From JBBREP01 sp038202885 (lineage in GTDB: Bacteria > Actinomycetota > Acidimicrobiia > IMCC26256 > PALSA-610): a stretch of DNA of 64,000 nt. A program made the translations under genes and the position numbers. Below, one piece after another: positions 40,721 through 50,203 of the stretch (its first letter is position 1; the number at the start of each line of letters is the position of its first letter). The DNA lies in NCBI GenBank assembly GCA_038202885.1, contig JBBREP010000004.1, forward strand, positions 28,259 to 92,258. Reading direction: 5' to 3'. The notes below the pieces were generated by a model. That model made no database searches, was not told where the DNA came from, and worked only from the letters and a program-made list of their open reading frames with translations.

Positions 40721-42432
40721 TGGCCGGCTGGCTGCAGCTCCTCCTGATCGTCGCGCTGCTCGCGGTCTCGATCCCGCTGATCGGTGCGTACCTCGCGAAG
40801 GTCTACGGCAACGGCCGTGCACCTGGCGATCGCGTGTTCCTGCCCGTCGAACGGGCGATCTTCCGTGTGTGCGGTGTCGATCCCGAGCGTGAGCAGCGGT
40901 GGAACGTCTACACGCTGTCGTTGCTCGCGTTCAGCGCGGTGTCATTGCTCGTGTTGTACGCGCAGCTCCGACTCCAGCACTACTTACCGTTCAACGCCGA
41001 TCACCAGAAGAACGTCCCCGCGGGTCTGTCGTTCAACACGTCGGTGAGCTTCCTCACGAACACCAACTGGCAGAACTACTCGGGTGAGTCGACGATGAGC
41101 CATCTCACCCAGATGAGCGGGCTCGCGTTCCACAACTTCGTGTCGGCCGCGGCCGGTGCTGCCGTCGCCGTCGCGCTGATTCGCGGCCTCACGCGTACGC
41201 GCTCGGCAACCATTGGCAACTTCTGGGCTGATCTTGTGCGCACGTGCACGCGCGTGCTGCTGCCGTTGTCGTTCGCGTTCGCGCTCGTGCTGGTGAGCCA
41301 GGGCGCGATCCAGAACTTCCACGCGGCCCGTCCGGTCACGACCGTGACGGGTCAGACCCAGACCATTCCCGGCGGTCCGATCGCCAGCCAAGAGGCCATC
41401 AAGGAGATCGGCGAGAACGGCGGCGGGCCGTTCAACGCCAACGCGTCGCATCCGTTCGAGAATCCGAACGGGGTCACGAACGTGCTCGAGATTTGGCTGT
41501 TGCTTGCCATTCCGTTCGCGTTCCCATTCGCCTTCGGTCGGATGGCCGGCAGCGCCAGGCAGGGCTGGGTCGTGTTCGCCGCGATGTTCCTGCTGTGGTT
41601 CGGCGCGTCGGCCGCGGCGATGACGTTCGAGACTCGAGGCAGTCCAAAGATCGCGACGGCAGGGGTGAGCCAACAGACCACCGCCGCGCAGTCGGGCGGC
41701 GGCAACCTCGAAGGGAAAGAGACCCGGTTCGGGGCGGCGGGGTGCGGCGTGTTCGCGGCGAGCACAACCGGCACCTCGACGGGATCGGTCGATTGCATGC
41801 ATGACAGCATGACGCCGCTCGGCGGTGGCGTGACGATCGTCAACATCATGCTCGGGGAGGTGAGTCCCGGCGGCGCCGGCTCGGGTATGTACGGGATGCT
41901 CGTGTTCGCACTGCTGAGTGTGTTCATCGCCGGTCTGATGGTCGGGCGCACACCGGAGTACCTCGGCAAGAAGATCCAGGCCGCCGAGATGAAGCTCGTC
42001 GTGCTCTACATCCTCGTTGTGCCGCTCGCGATCCTCACGTTCAGCGCGATTTCGGTGGTGTTGCACAGCGCGCAATCCTCGCTCCTCAACGCGGGGCCTC
42101 ACGGCCTCAGCGAGATGACGTATGCGTTCACGAGTGCGGCGAACAACAACGGCTCGGCCTTTGGCGGGCTCTCGGGTAACACGCAGTGGTTCAACACCAC
42201 GCTTGGCCTGTGCATGCTGGTCGGGCGGTATCTGCTGATGATCCCGGTGTTGGCGATCGCAGGCTCGCTCGCTCGCAAGCAACCGGTCCCGCCCTCCGCG
42301 GGCACGTTCCCCACCGGCACGCCGCTGTTCTCTGCGTTGCTCGGCGGCGTGGTGATCATCGTCGTCGGTTTGACGTTCTTCCCCGTTGTGGCGCTCGGCC
42401 CCGTGGTCGAGCACCTCGTCGGCAAGTTCTGA
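40720..42432 (+). CDS. kdpA: Potassium-transporting ATPase, channel-like subunit A
   Basis: 570 residues with about ten membrane helices. It belongs to the superfamily of K+ transporters and carries the selectivity-loop sequences seen in KdpA: S-F-L-T-N-T-N-W-Q-N-Y-S-G-E, E-N-G-G-G-P-F-N-A-N-A-S-H-P-F-E-N-P, T-P-L-G-G-G-V and A-N-N-N-G-S-A-F-G-G-L. It binds and passes K+ in the high-affinity Kdp pump. The start overlaps kdpF by 1 nt (TGATG); kdpB begins 10 nt after its stop. Confidence 0.97.
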   Translation: MAGWLQLLLIVALLAVSIPLIGAYLAKVYGNGRAPGDRVFLPVERAIFRVCGVDPEREQRWNVYTLSLLAFSAVSLLVLYAQLRLQHYLPFNADHQKNVPAGLSFNTSVSFLTNTNWQNYSGESTMSHLTQMSGLAFHNFVSAAAGAAVAVALIRGLTRTRSATIGNFWADLVRTCTRVLLPLSFAFALVLVSQGAIQNFHAARPVTTVTGQTQTIPGGPIASQEAIKEIGENGGGPFNANASHPFENPNGVTNVLEIWLLLAIPFAFPFAFGRMAGSARQGWVVFAAMFLLWFGASAAAMTFETRGSPKIATAGVSQQTTAAQSGGGNLEGKETRFGAAGCGVFAASTTGTSTGSVDCMHDSMTPLGGGVTIVNIMLGEVSPGGAGSGMYGMLVFALLSVFIAGLMVGRTPEYLGKKIQAAEMKLVVLYILVVPLAILTFSAISVVLHSAQSSLLNAGPHGLSEMTYAFTSAANNNGSAFGGLSGNTQWFNTTLGLCMLVGRYLLMIPVLAIAGSLARKQPVPPSAGTFPTGTPLFSALLGGVVIIVVGLTFFPVVALGPVVEHLVGKF

Positions 42433-42442
42433 TGGAGTGCAG

Positions 42443-44524
42443 ATGACCACGGACATGCTCGCAAGTGAAACACCGTCGCCCGATCTTGAGCCGCACGCGT
42501 CTGCGGGCACGTCGAAGCGCCGAGCGACATCGATGTTCGACCCGACGATCCTGAAGCGTGCGGTGGTCGACTCGATCCGCAAGCTCGACCCTCGCCAGAT
42601 GGCTCGCAACCCAGTGATGTTCGTCGTCGAGGTCGGCAGCGTGCTCACGACGTTCCTTGCGATTCGCGACACCGATGGCTTCGCCACGCTGGTGACGGTC
42701 TGGTTGTGGTTCACGGTGTTGTTCGCGAACTTCGCCGAAGCCGTCGCCGAAGGGCGCGGCAAGGCGCAGGCCGACACGCTGCGCAAGACCCGCGCCGAGA
42801 CGGTCGCGTACGTGCGCCAAGCCGACGGCACGGTGCGCGAGACGCCATCGACCGAACTCCAGGTGGGTGATCTGTGCGTGGTCGATGCGGGCCAGCTCAT
42901 CCCCGGTGACGGCGACGTGGTCGAAGGGATCGCGTCGATCGACGAATCGGCGATCACTGGTGAGTCGGCGCCGGTGATCCGCGAATCGGGCGGTGACCGC
43001 TCGGCGGTCACGGGCGGTACCGGGGTGCTGTCCGACCAGATCGTGGTGCGCATCAGCTCGAAACCGGGCGAGACGTTCCTCGATCGCATGATCGCACTCG
43101 TCGAAGGCGCGAGCCGTCAAAAGACCCCCAACGAGATCGCGCTCAACATCTTGCTGGCGGGTCTCACGATCATCTTCTTGCTCGCGGTGGTGACGCTCCA
43201 GCCGTTCGCGATCTATTCGCACGCGCAGCAATCACTCACCGTGTTGGTAGCGCTGCTGGTGTGCCTGATCCCCACCACGATCGGTGCGTTGCTGTCGGCG
43301 ATCGGGATCGCAGGCATGGACCGCCTCGTGCAGCGCAATGTGCTGGCCATGAGCGGGCGCGCCGTCGAGGCGGCGGGCGACTGCAGCACCTTGTTGCTCG
43401 ACAAGACCGGCACGATCACCTATGGCAACCGCATGGCCGCGGAGTTCTTGCCGGTCGGCGGCGTCACCGAAGCCGAGCTGGCCGAAACCGCGCTCCTATC
43501 GAGCCTCGCCGACGAGACGCCCGAAGGCCGTTCGATCGTCAAGCTCGCGATCGACGCGCATGGTCTGGTTGCTCGCGACATGCCAGGGGCCGAGCTCGTG
43601 GCGTTCACCGCGCAGACTCGTATGTCGGGCTTCGACTTCGAAGGTCGCATGGTCCGCAAAGGCGCGACCGATTCGGTGAAGCGTTGGGTGGAGGAGCAGG
43701 GCGGTCACGTGCCCGACGACCTCGAGCCAATCGTCGAGCGCATCGCCACGACCGGCGGTACGCCGTTGACCGTTGCCGACGGGCAACGCGTGCTTGGTGT
43801 GATTCACCTCAAAGACACCGTCAAAGCCGGCATGCGCGAACGCTTCGACGAGATGCGCCGCATGGGCATCCGCACGATCATGATCACCGGCGACAACCCG
43901 CTCACGGCGCGCGCGATCGCAGCCGAGGCCGGCGTCGACGACTTCCTGGCCGAGGCCACACCCGAAGACAAGATGGCCCTCATCAAGAAGGAACAGCAGG
44001 GCGGCTACCTCGTGGCCATGACGGGTGACGGCACGAACGACGCGCCGGCGCTCGCGCAAGCCGATGTAGGCGTGGCCATGAACACTGGTACCCAAGCCGC
44101 CAAAGAGGCCGGCAACATGGTCGACCTCGACTCGGATCCGACGAAACTCATTGAGATCGTCGAAATTGGTAAGCAGCTCCTCATCACGCGTGGATCGTTG
44201 ACGACCTTCTCCATCTCAAACGACATCGCCAAGTACTTCGCGATCATCCCAGCCATGTTCCAAGGCGTGTTCCCCGCGTTGAGTTCGCTCAACATCATGA
44301 AGCTGGACAACCCGCACTCCGCGATCCTGTCGGCCGTGATCTTCAACGCGCTCATCATCGTGGCGCTCATCCCGCTTGCACTGCGAGGTGTGAAATACCG
44401 CGCCATGGGGGCCGCCGCGATTCTGCGCCGCAACCTCTTGATCTACGGCGTGGGCGGGGTGGTCGCGCCGTTTGCGGGGATCAAGCTCATCGACATGATC
44501 ATCACTGCGATGGGGGTGAAGTAA
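42443..44524 (+). CDS. kdpB: Potassium-transporting P-type ATPase subunit B
   Basis: A 693-residue P-type ATPase. The phosphorylated Asp is in D-K-T-G-T (Asp320), the actuator T-G-E-S is near residue 172, and G-D-G-T-N-D-A-P-A-L is intact. The last ~70 residues form C-terminal helices. It hydrolyses ATP to drive K+ uptake through KdpA. The N-terminus has an extra ~30 hydrophilic residues before F-D-P-T-I-L-K-R. Overlaps kdpC by one base (TAATG). Confidence 0.97.
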   Translation: MTTDMLASETPSPDLEPHASAGTSKRRATSMFDPTILKRAVVDSIRKLDPRQMARNPVMFVVEVGSVLTTFLAIRDTDGFATLVTVWLWFTVLFANFAEAVAEGRGKAQADTLRKTRAETVAYVRQADGTVRETPSTELQVGDLCVVDAGQLIPGDGDVVEGIASIDESAITGESAPVIRESGGDRSAVTGGTGVLSDQIVVRISSKPGETFLDRMIALVEGASRQKTPNEIALNILLAGLTIIFLLAVVTLQPFAIYSHAQQSLTVLVALLVCLIPTTIGALLSAIGIAGMDRLVQRNVLAMSGRAVEAAGDCSTLLLDKTGTITYGNRMAAEFLPVGGVTEAELAETALLSSLADETPEGRSIVKLAIDAHGLVARDMPGAELVAFTAQTRMSGFDFEGRMVRKGATDSVKRWVEEQGGHVPDDLEPIVERIATTGGTPLTVADGQRVLGVIHLKDTVKAGMRERFDEMRRMGIRTIMITGDNPLTARAIAAEAGVDDFLAEATPEDKMALIKKEQQGGYLVAMTGDGTNDAPALAQADVGVAMNTGTQAAKEAGNMVDLDSDPTKLIEIVEIGKQLLITRGSLTTFSISNDIAKYFAIIPAMFQGVFPALSSLNIMKLDNPHSAILSAVIFNALIIVALIPLALRGVKYRAMGAAAILRRNLLIYGVGGVVAPFAGIKLIDMIITAMGVK

Positions 44525-45159
44525 TGCGTCGCCAACTTCTCACCGGTCTGCTCATGACCGTTGTACTCACGGTGTTGCTGGGCGTCGTGTATCCGCTTGC
44601 GGTCACGGGCGTCTCGCAGCTGGCGTTCGCGCACAAGGCCAACGGGTCGTTCGTCAAGGACAAGGCCGGCAAGGTGGTCGGCTCGTCGTCGCTCGGTCAG
44701 CAGTTCGTCGATGCCGACGGGAATCCCGTCGCGAAGTACTTCCAACCCCGGCCTTCGGCATACCACTACGACGCCATGTCGAGCGGGGGGTCGAACTACG
44801 GGCCGTCGAACCCGAGGCTCATCGCTACGTGCCTGAAGATCACCGACAACAAGGGGGTCAGCTGCGATCCCAACACCATCCCACAGCGGGCCAAGGCGTA
44901 CCGTACGTTGAATGGGCTTGCAACGGATGCAACCGTGCCGGTCGACGCTGTGACCGCATCGGCATCGGGTCTCGACCCCGACATCTCGCCTGCGAATGCT
45001 CGCTTGCAGGCCGCCCGGGTGGCCAAGGCGCGAGGCCTGTCGCTCACTGAGGTACTCGCGCTCGTCCACAGCAACACGGCCGACCGAAACCTCGGATTCA
45101 TCGGTGAACCCATCGTGCATGTACTCGCGCTGAACCTCGCGCTCGACAAGTTGGCGTGA
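44524..45159 (+). CDS. kdpC: Potassium-transporting ATPase subunit C
   Basis: 211 residues with one N-terminal membrane helix (G-L-L-M-T-V-V-L-T-V-L-L-G-V-V-Y-P-L). The extracytoplasmic body contains the family block F-Q-P-R-P-S, then S-G-G-S-N-Y-G-P-S-N-P and V-T-A-S-A-S-G-L-D-P-D-I-S-P. KdpC is a chaperone-like subunit needed for activity. Complete. Confidence 0.96.
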   Translation: MRRQLLTGLLMTVVLTVLLGVVYPLAVTGVSQLAFAHKANGSFVKDKAGKVVGSSSLGQQFVDADGNPVAKYFQPRPSAYHYDAMSSGGSNYGPSNPRLIATCLKITDNKGVSCDPNTIPQRAKAYRTLNGLATDATVPVDAVTASASGLDPDISPANARLQAARVAKARGLSLTEVLALVHSNTADRNLGFIGEPIVHVLALNLALDKLA

Positions 45160-45166
45160 GCGGCGC

Positions 45167-47713
45167 GTGGCCCGAGGGCATCTTCGCATTTACCTCGGCG
45201 CCGCGCCGGGTGTGGGCAAGACTTTTGCGATGCTCAACGAAGGCCGTCGGCGTGCGAGCCGCGGCACCGATGTTGCCGTCGCGTACATCGAAACGCACGG
45301 TCGCGCGAACACCGCAGCACAGATCGGCGATTTGCCGCTGATCCCGCGCCAGCGCGTGGAGTATCGCGGCCGCACCTTCGAGGAGCTCGACCTCGATGCG
45401 GTGCTCGCCCGCAAACCTGACGTCGTGCTCGTCGATGAACTCGCGCACACCAACGTTCCCGGTTGTCGCCACGAGAAGCGATGGCAGGACGTCGAGACGA
45501 TGCGCGACGCCGGCATCAACGTCATTTCGACCGTCAACGTGCAACACCTCGAGTCGCTGCATGATGTGGTCGAGCAGATCACCGGTATTGATCAGCAGGA
45601 GACGATTCCTGACAGCGTCGTTCGGGGCGCCGATCAGGTCGAGCTGGTCGACCAGACCCCCGAGGCGTTGCGGCGCCGCATGGCGCACGGCAACATCTAT
45701 GCCGCGGAGAAGGTCGACGCTGCGCTCGGGAACTATTTCCGCGTCGGCAACCTCACGGCGCTGCGCGAACTTGCGTTGCTGTGGCTTGCCGACAAGGTCG
45801 ATCTGTCGCTGCAGGACTACCGAGAGCGTCACGGCATCGCTGCGCCGTGGGAGACCAAGGAACGCGTCTTGGTCACCATCACGGGAGCGCCGGGGGGTGA
45901 CGATCTCATTCGCCGCTCAGCTCGAATGGCCCGGCGCACGCGTGGCGAGCTCATCGGCGTCCATGTGGTGCGCAGCGACGGGTTGCGTGCCGGCTCGGAA
46001 CGCGACGGTGCCGACACCATCACGCAGCGGCGTGTCCTGCTGGAAGAGGTAGGGGGACGATACGTCGAGGTGGTCGGCGCCGACATCGCCGACGCGCTCC
46101 TCCAGGTGGCGCGGGCCGAGAACGCGACGCAGATCGTGCTCGGTGCCAGCCGGAACTCGCGCTGGAGCGATTTGTGGCGCGGTTCGGTGGTGCACCGGTT
46201 GGTGCGCAACGCCATGGGTCAACTCGACGTGCACGTCATCTCGGGTGAGGACCACCACGGCGAACCCCGCGGCGCGGCAACGTTCACCCGATCGAGCCGG
46301 CTGCAGTCGGTCAGCCCGACCCGGCGTGCCATCGCCCTCGCGCTCGCCGCCGCCGGTTTACCGCTATTCACGGTGGCGCTCGTCGCGGCGCGCGACTCGA
46401 TGGGGCTACAGAACACGCTGCTCTGTTACCTGCTCGCTGTGGTGGGGATTGCCACCGTCGGCGGTGTCGCTCCCGGACTGCTCGCGTCGGTCGTGGCGTT
46501 CTTGCTGCTCAACTTCTACTTCACACCGCCGCTGCACACGTTCACGATCGCGAACGGGCGCGATGGGTTTGCGTTGTTCGCCCTCCTGGTGATTGGTGGC
46601 GTTGTCAGCGTGCTCGTCGACCTCGCCGCTCGCCGGCGGGCCGAGGCCTATCGAGCACGCGCCGAAGCGCGCATGCTCGCGACGATGGCCGGGATCACCG
46701 CCGACGATCCCGATCCGCTCCCGCGACTCGTCGACCAACTCGGGTCGGCGTTCGGGCTCGCTGGCCTCGCGGTGATGGCGCCGCGCGGCGATAGGTGGGA
46801 GGTCGAAGCTGCTGCCGATGCGGCGGGGCTCATACGGCATCCCGACGAGGCGGACCACCGTGTGGCACTCGCCGACGGCGCGGTGCTCGTGTGGAGCGGC
46901 CGCAGCCTCACCGGTGAGGAACGTGAGGTGCTCGCGTCGTTCACGACGCAGGTGACGCTCGCCCGCCACCGCCGCGTGCTGCAACGCGAAGCCGAGCAGG
47001 CGATGGCGCAGGCGAAGGCGAACGAATTGCGCAACGCGCTGCTCGCAGCGGTGAGCCACGACCTGCGTACGCCCTTGGCGTCGATCCGGGCCGCGGCGAC
47101 GAGTCTGTTGGCGCGCGACATCGAGTGGCAACCCGAGGCGCGCGAGGAATTGCTGCGGACCATTGATGATGAAGCGGCTCGCCTCAACAATCTGGTCGGC
47201 AACTTGCTCGACATGAGCCGGCTCCGCACGGGCGAGGTTGCGACGAGACCTCAGGTGGTCGGCGCCGACGAGGTTGTAGGCGCGGCGTTGGCGTCGTTGC
47301 GTGGCGCGACGCATGCTGTGGTGCTCGACGTGCCCGACGGTCTGCCGCCGCTCATCGTCGATCCGGCGTTGCTCGAGCGGGCGCTCGCGAATCTCGTCGA
47401 CAACGCGCTGCGCTGCTCGCCGGACGGTGCCGCAGTGCGCGTGGAAGCTGGTGCGGTTGGCGACACGGTGCATGTGCGCGTGATCGATCGCGGCCCCGGT
47501 ATTCCTGCCGCCGACCGCGATCGGGTCGTGCTGCCGTTCCAGCGCCTCGGTGATCAGCCTGGTGGTCTGGGTGTCGGTCTCGGGCTCGCGGTCGCGAAGG
47601 GATTCGTCGAGGCCGTCGGCGGCGAGTTGCGTATCGAAGACACACCGGGCGGTGGCGCGACCATGGTCGTCGTGCTGCCTACCGATGGTCACGCGGTCGC
47701 GATCGCGCCGTGA
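45167..47713 (+). CDS. kdpD: Sensor histidine kinase for potassium (KdpD)
   Basis: 848 residues, GTG start, 7 nt after kdpC. Order: KdpD N-terminal domain with a P-loop G-A-A-P-G-V-G-K-T (residues 11-19) and D-E-L-A-H-T-N, and a UspA-like domain at about 245-370. DUF4118 follows with four helices (about 385-500, including N-F-Y-F-T-P-P-L-H), then a GAF-like part. The HisKA box is A-V-S-H-D-L-R-T-P-L (His631), and an ATPase domain with N-box and G-x-G-x-G-L-G-L ends the protein. It senses K+ or osmotic stress and phosphorylates KdpE. All motifs are intact. Confidence 0.96.
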   Translation: MARGHLRIYLGAAPGVGKTFAMLNEGRRRASRGTDVAVAYIETHGRANTAAQIGDLPLIPRQRVEYRGRTFEELDLDAVLARKPDVVLVDELAHTNVPGCRHEKRWQDVETMRDAGINVISTVNVQHLESLHDVVEQITGIDQQETIPDSVVRGADQVELVDQTPEALRRRMAHGNIYAAEKVDAALGNYFRVGNLTALRELALLWLADKVDLSLQDYRERHGIAAPWETKERVLVTITGAPGGDDLIRRSARMARRTRGELIGVHVVRSDGLRAGSERDGADTITQRRVLLEEVGGRYVEVVGADIADALLQVARAENATQIVLGASRNSRWSDLWRGSVVHRLVRNAMGQLDVHVISGEDHHGEPRGAATFTRSSRLQSVSPTRRAIALALAAAGLPLFTVALVAARDSMGLQNTLLCYLLAVVGIATVGGVAPGLLASVVAFLLLNFYFTPPLHTFTIANGRDGFALFALLVIGGVVSVLVDLAARRRAEAYRARAEARMLATMAGITADDPDPLPRLVDQLGSAFGLAGLAVMAPRGDRWEVEAAADAAGLIRHPDEADHRVALADGAVLVWSGRSLTGEEREVLASFTTQVTLARHRRVLQREAEQAMAQAKANELRNALLAAVSHDLRTPLASIRAAATSLLARDIEWQPEAREELLRTIDDEAARLNNLVGNLLDMSRLRTGEVATRPQVVGADEVVGAALASLRGATHAVVLDVPDGLPPLIVDPALLERALANLVDNALRCSPDGAAVRVEAGAVGDTVHVRVIDRGPGIPAADRDRVVLPFQRLGDQPGGLGVGLGLAVAKGFVEAVGGELRIEDTPGGGATMVVVLPTDGHAVAIAP

Positions 47714-47726
47714 GACGATGGGCGCG

Positions 47727-48413
47727 ATGACTCGCATTCTCGTGATCGACGACGAGGTGCGCTTCGCTCGTGCGCTGGGGATCAGTCTCGAGGCGCGCGG
47801 GTACGAGGTGGTCGTCGCGCCCACCGGAACCGAGGGTCTCGAGCACGCCGCTCGATCGCATCCTGATCTGGTGGTGCTCGACCTCGGACTTCCCGACCTC
47901 GACGGCGTCGATGTGCTCAGGGCGCTACGAGGCTGGACGAATGTTCCGGTCGTCGTGTTGTCCGCGCGCCACGAGGAACGGGCGAAGGTCGACGCGCTCG
48001 ACCTCGGCGCCGACGACTACGTGACCAAACCGTTCGGCATGGACGAGTTACTCGCACGCGTGCGCGCCGCGCTACGGCGTGGGACTGATGCTGACGACGA
48101 GCCCACTGTGACGACAGAAGATTTCGTCGTCGACCTCGAGGCGAAGGTAGTGCGCCGTAGCGACGGCACCGTCGTGAAGCTCACGCCTACGGAGTGGCAC
48201 GTGCTCGAGGTGCTGGTGCGCAACGAGGGCAAGCTCGTCGGACAACGCCGACTGTTACAAGAAGTTTGGGGTCCGGGGTACGACACCCAGACCGAGTATC
48301 TGCGCGTGTATCTCGCCGCACTGCGGCGCAAGCTCGAACCCGAACCGTCGCGGCCGCGCTATTTCATGACCGAGCCGGGAATGGGCTACCGCTTCCTCTC
48401 GAACGGCCTGTGA
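47727..48413 (+). CDS. kdpE: Kdp response regulator, OmpR family
   Basis: 228 residues starting M-T-R-I-L-V-I-D-D-E; an ATG three codons upstream is an alternative. The receiver domain has Asp52 in V-V-L-D-L-G-L-P-D as phosphoacceptor and the conserved Lys in Y-V-T-K-P-F. The C-terminal winged helix shows K-L-T-P-T-E-W-H-V-L-E-V-L and the closing G-M-G-Y-R-F. It should activate the kdp genes when phosphorylated by KdpD. Last gene of the kdp run. Confidence 0.95.
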   Translation: MTRILVIDDEVRFARALGISLEARGYEVVVAPTGTEGLEHAARSHPDLVVLDLGLPDLDGVDVLRALRGWTNVPVVVLSARHEERAKVDALDLGADDYVTKPFGMDELLARVRAALRRGTDADDEPTVTTEDFVVDLEAKVVRRSDGTVVKLTPTEWHVLEVLVRNEGKLVGQRRLLQEVWGPGYDTQTEYLRVYLAALRRKLEPEPSRPRYFMTEPGMGYRFLSNGL

Positions 48414-48495
48414 ACGTCGGGCGCTCGGATCCGGCGCCGGAGCATCCGGGCGCGGCGCGGCTTCGTTGCCGTCGCCATCGGCGAGACGCGTGGCG

Positions 48496-48517
48496 GTGAC
48501 GACGTCATTGTCGTCAC
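48496..48517. terminator. Hairpin between kdpE and the convergent small gene
   Basis: A perfect 8-bp inverted repeat GTGACGAC / GTCGTCAC with a 6-nt loop. Its right arm overlaps the TGA stop of the minus-strand gene at 48514. No T-run follows on either strand. A bidirectional terminator is plausible. Confidence 0.4.
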
Positions 48518-48789
48518 GACACGCTCATCGCTGGATGCTGCAGCTTCTCGGCACCCGGTTCGGCATTCGGGCACACCGCCACCGAAACCAACGGTTCGCT
48601 CAGCGCGACCCGGCAGTCGTGGTGCAGTTCGAGCCAGACCGCCTTCGGATGCACGGCGAGCAGACGTCCTCGGTACCGCATGCGCAGCGTGACGATCTCG
48701 ACGTCGTCGCCCACGAGCTGATGCAGGCGGGCCATGAGCCGCGGCCCACAGAGCCTCGTCGGTGTCGTCGTTGCGGTCGTGGCGGACAT
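48514..48789 (-). CDS. Small hypothetical protein
   Basis: 91 residues starting M-S-A-T-T-A-T-T-T-P-T-R-L-C-G-P, with AAGGGAG a few bases before the ATG. The body (L-M-A-R-L-H-Q-L-V-G-D-D-V-E-I-V-T-L-R-M-R-Y-R-G-R-L-L-A-V-H) looks like a small beta-barrel. V-W-L-E-L-H-H-D-C-R-V-A-L and V-A-V-C-P-N-A-E-P-G follow. No family recognised; long upstream in-frame extensions are artefacts. Confidence 0.6.
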   Translation of the reverse strand: MSATTATTTPTRLCGPRLMARLHQLVGDDVEIVTLRMRYRGRLLAVHPKAVWLELHHDCRVALSEPLVSVAVCPNAEPGAEKLQHPAMSVS

Positions 48790-49055
48790 CAGACTCCCTT
48801 GGCTCGGTGTGCTGACAGGGCCCAGTGTCGCGGGGGAGAATCTCCGGTCGGTCACGACAATGTGAACAGAGTGAGACAGACCTCTGGCGCCTACTTCGTC
48901 CGGCGCGGGCGAGCTTCCTGGGCACCCCAGCTCGCTCGTCTCTCGCTCGTGGGCTGCTTCGGTCGCCGCGCGTGCGCACGTGCCACGGACCGTTCTTGGG
49001 GCGTTCTTCCCCCTGTGAAGGGGAATTCGGGTACAAGAACCGGGCCTGGGCCGGT
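48790..49055. other. Spacer between surE and the small gene, with hairpins
   Basis: 266 bp without a supported gene. It contains an inverted repeat GCGAGCT ... AGCTCGC with an inner GGG/CCC pair (around 48908-48935) and a second hairpin TTCCCC ... GGGGAA (around 49007-49025). The latter lies about 30 bases past the surE stop and could be its terminator. The rest should hold the promoter of the minus-strand small gene. Confidence 0.35.
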
Positions 49056-49910
49056 TCAGCGTGCCGCGAGGGGGCGGTGGAGCCAGCGGGGTAGGGAGGC
49101 GTCGGGGATCGTATGGACGGCCTCGAACGGTGCGCCCGGGACCACGTGGGTTTCCACGGATGTGGGCGACTCGACCTCGGGCGGCCACGCCTCGGCGATG
49201 CCCACGATGGTGGTGATCGCGGCATAGCCGGCCTCAACGAGTCCCTGGTCGGAGTCGGGGGGCGGTGTGGCGCCGGTGGTCTGGAGCTCGAATTGCAAGC
49301 GGCCGTCGGCAGACTCCGCGATCGCCGCGCGCGCGGCACCGAACGCTGCGAGACGCGCCCAACGCACGCCGAGGACCTCGGCGTACTCGGTTCCGGGAAC
49401 ATTGAGGTTGATCACGGTGCGCGCCGGTGCGTCGGTGAAACGATCGAGAACCTCCACGGCAAGGCGCGCCGCGGTCGACCAGTGCCACCGACCCGTTCCG
49501 GCTTCGGACGCGATGCTCACGGCGAGGCCCGACACGCCGAAATTCTGACCGGTGAGCGCGGCGCCGACGGTGCCCGAATGCAGGATCGAGCGGCCCGTGT
49601 TGAGACCCGCGTTGATCCCTGAGACGATCAGTTCGGGTGGGGGACCGAACGCACCGAGACGCGCCGCGACCACGCACATCCCCGGTGGACCGTCGAGCGC
49701 GTACGCAGCGCCGCCGAAGTCGTCGACCTCGACGCGGCGGGTATCGAGGCGCTGATCGGAGTGGATCAGGCCGAGCGCGGCACCGACACCGCTGCGATCG
49801 GAATTCGGCGCCACGATGACGGTGTCGTGCCCCGCGCCGGCGATTGCGCGCGCGAGCACATGGATCCCTTCGGATTCAATGCCGTCGTCATTCGTCACCA
49901 AGATCCGCAT
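49056..49910 (-). CDS. surE: 5'/3'-nucleotidase SurE
   Basis: 284 residues. It opens M-R-I-L-V-T-N-D-D-G-I with the metal-binding Asp8/Asp9. It continues with N-S-D-R-S-G-V-G (metal Ser and substrate loop), and the S-G-I-N-A-G-L-N-T-G motif holding the metal Asn. The dimer C-terminal arm is present. SurE dephosphorylates nucleoside monophosphates, often under stress. Slightly longer than the E. coli enzyme because of the C-terminus. Stands alone on the minus strand. Confidence 0.93.
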   Translation of the reverse strand: MRILVTNDDGIESEGIHVLARAIAGAGHDTVIVAPNSDRSGVGAALGLIHSDQRLDTRRVEVDDFGGAAYALDGPPGMCVVAARLGAFGPPPELIVSGINAGLNTGRSILHSGTVGAALTGQNFGVSGLAVSIASEAGTGRWHWSTAARLAVEVLDRFTDAPARTVINLNVPGTEYAEVLGVRWARLAAFGAARAAIAESADGRLQFELQTTGATPPPDSDQGLVEAGYAAITTIVGIAEAWPPEVESPTSVETHVVPGAPFEAVHTIPDASLPRWLHRPLAAR

Positions 49911-50203
49911 GTGCGTCGCCGCCTCTCGTCGTGCAGTCTCGCGCCGCGATCGCCCAGGCGTCTCGCGCCGCGCGCGCTCGCACCCGAGACGTCGCCCGAC
50001 CGCTACCCGAAGTTGGCCTTGTCGTCACGGTGTCGACACGTCGATCGTGCACGATTTTGGTCATGGCCCTGCGCGGCGGCGCCGTCTCCCCCGCATCGCG
50101 TCGCTCCGCGGGGCCAGGGCCCGTCTCCCGTGGGGTCAGGCCGCGATCGAGACGTGACCGGGCCGAGACCCCGGCGTGCTGAACTACGTGCTGAACTACC
50201 GGC
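49911..50203. promoter_or_regulatory. Divergent spacer between surE and the CoA transferase
   Basis: 293 bp that must hold promoters for both divergent genes. It contains two close copies of TGAACTAC just before the CoA transferase start. Frames crossing it are Arg/Ala/Pro-rich and look non-coding. Confidence 0.35.

Noticed and set aside
48790..49055. Novel structured RNA suggested by two hairpins
   Set aside because: The hairpins are short and separate; one is well explained as the surE terminator. Too little to call an RNA gene.
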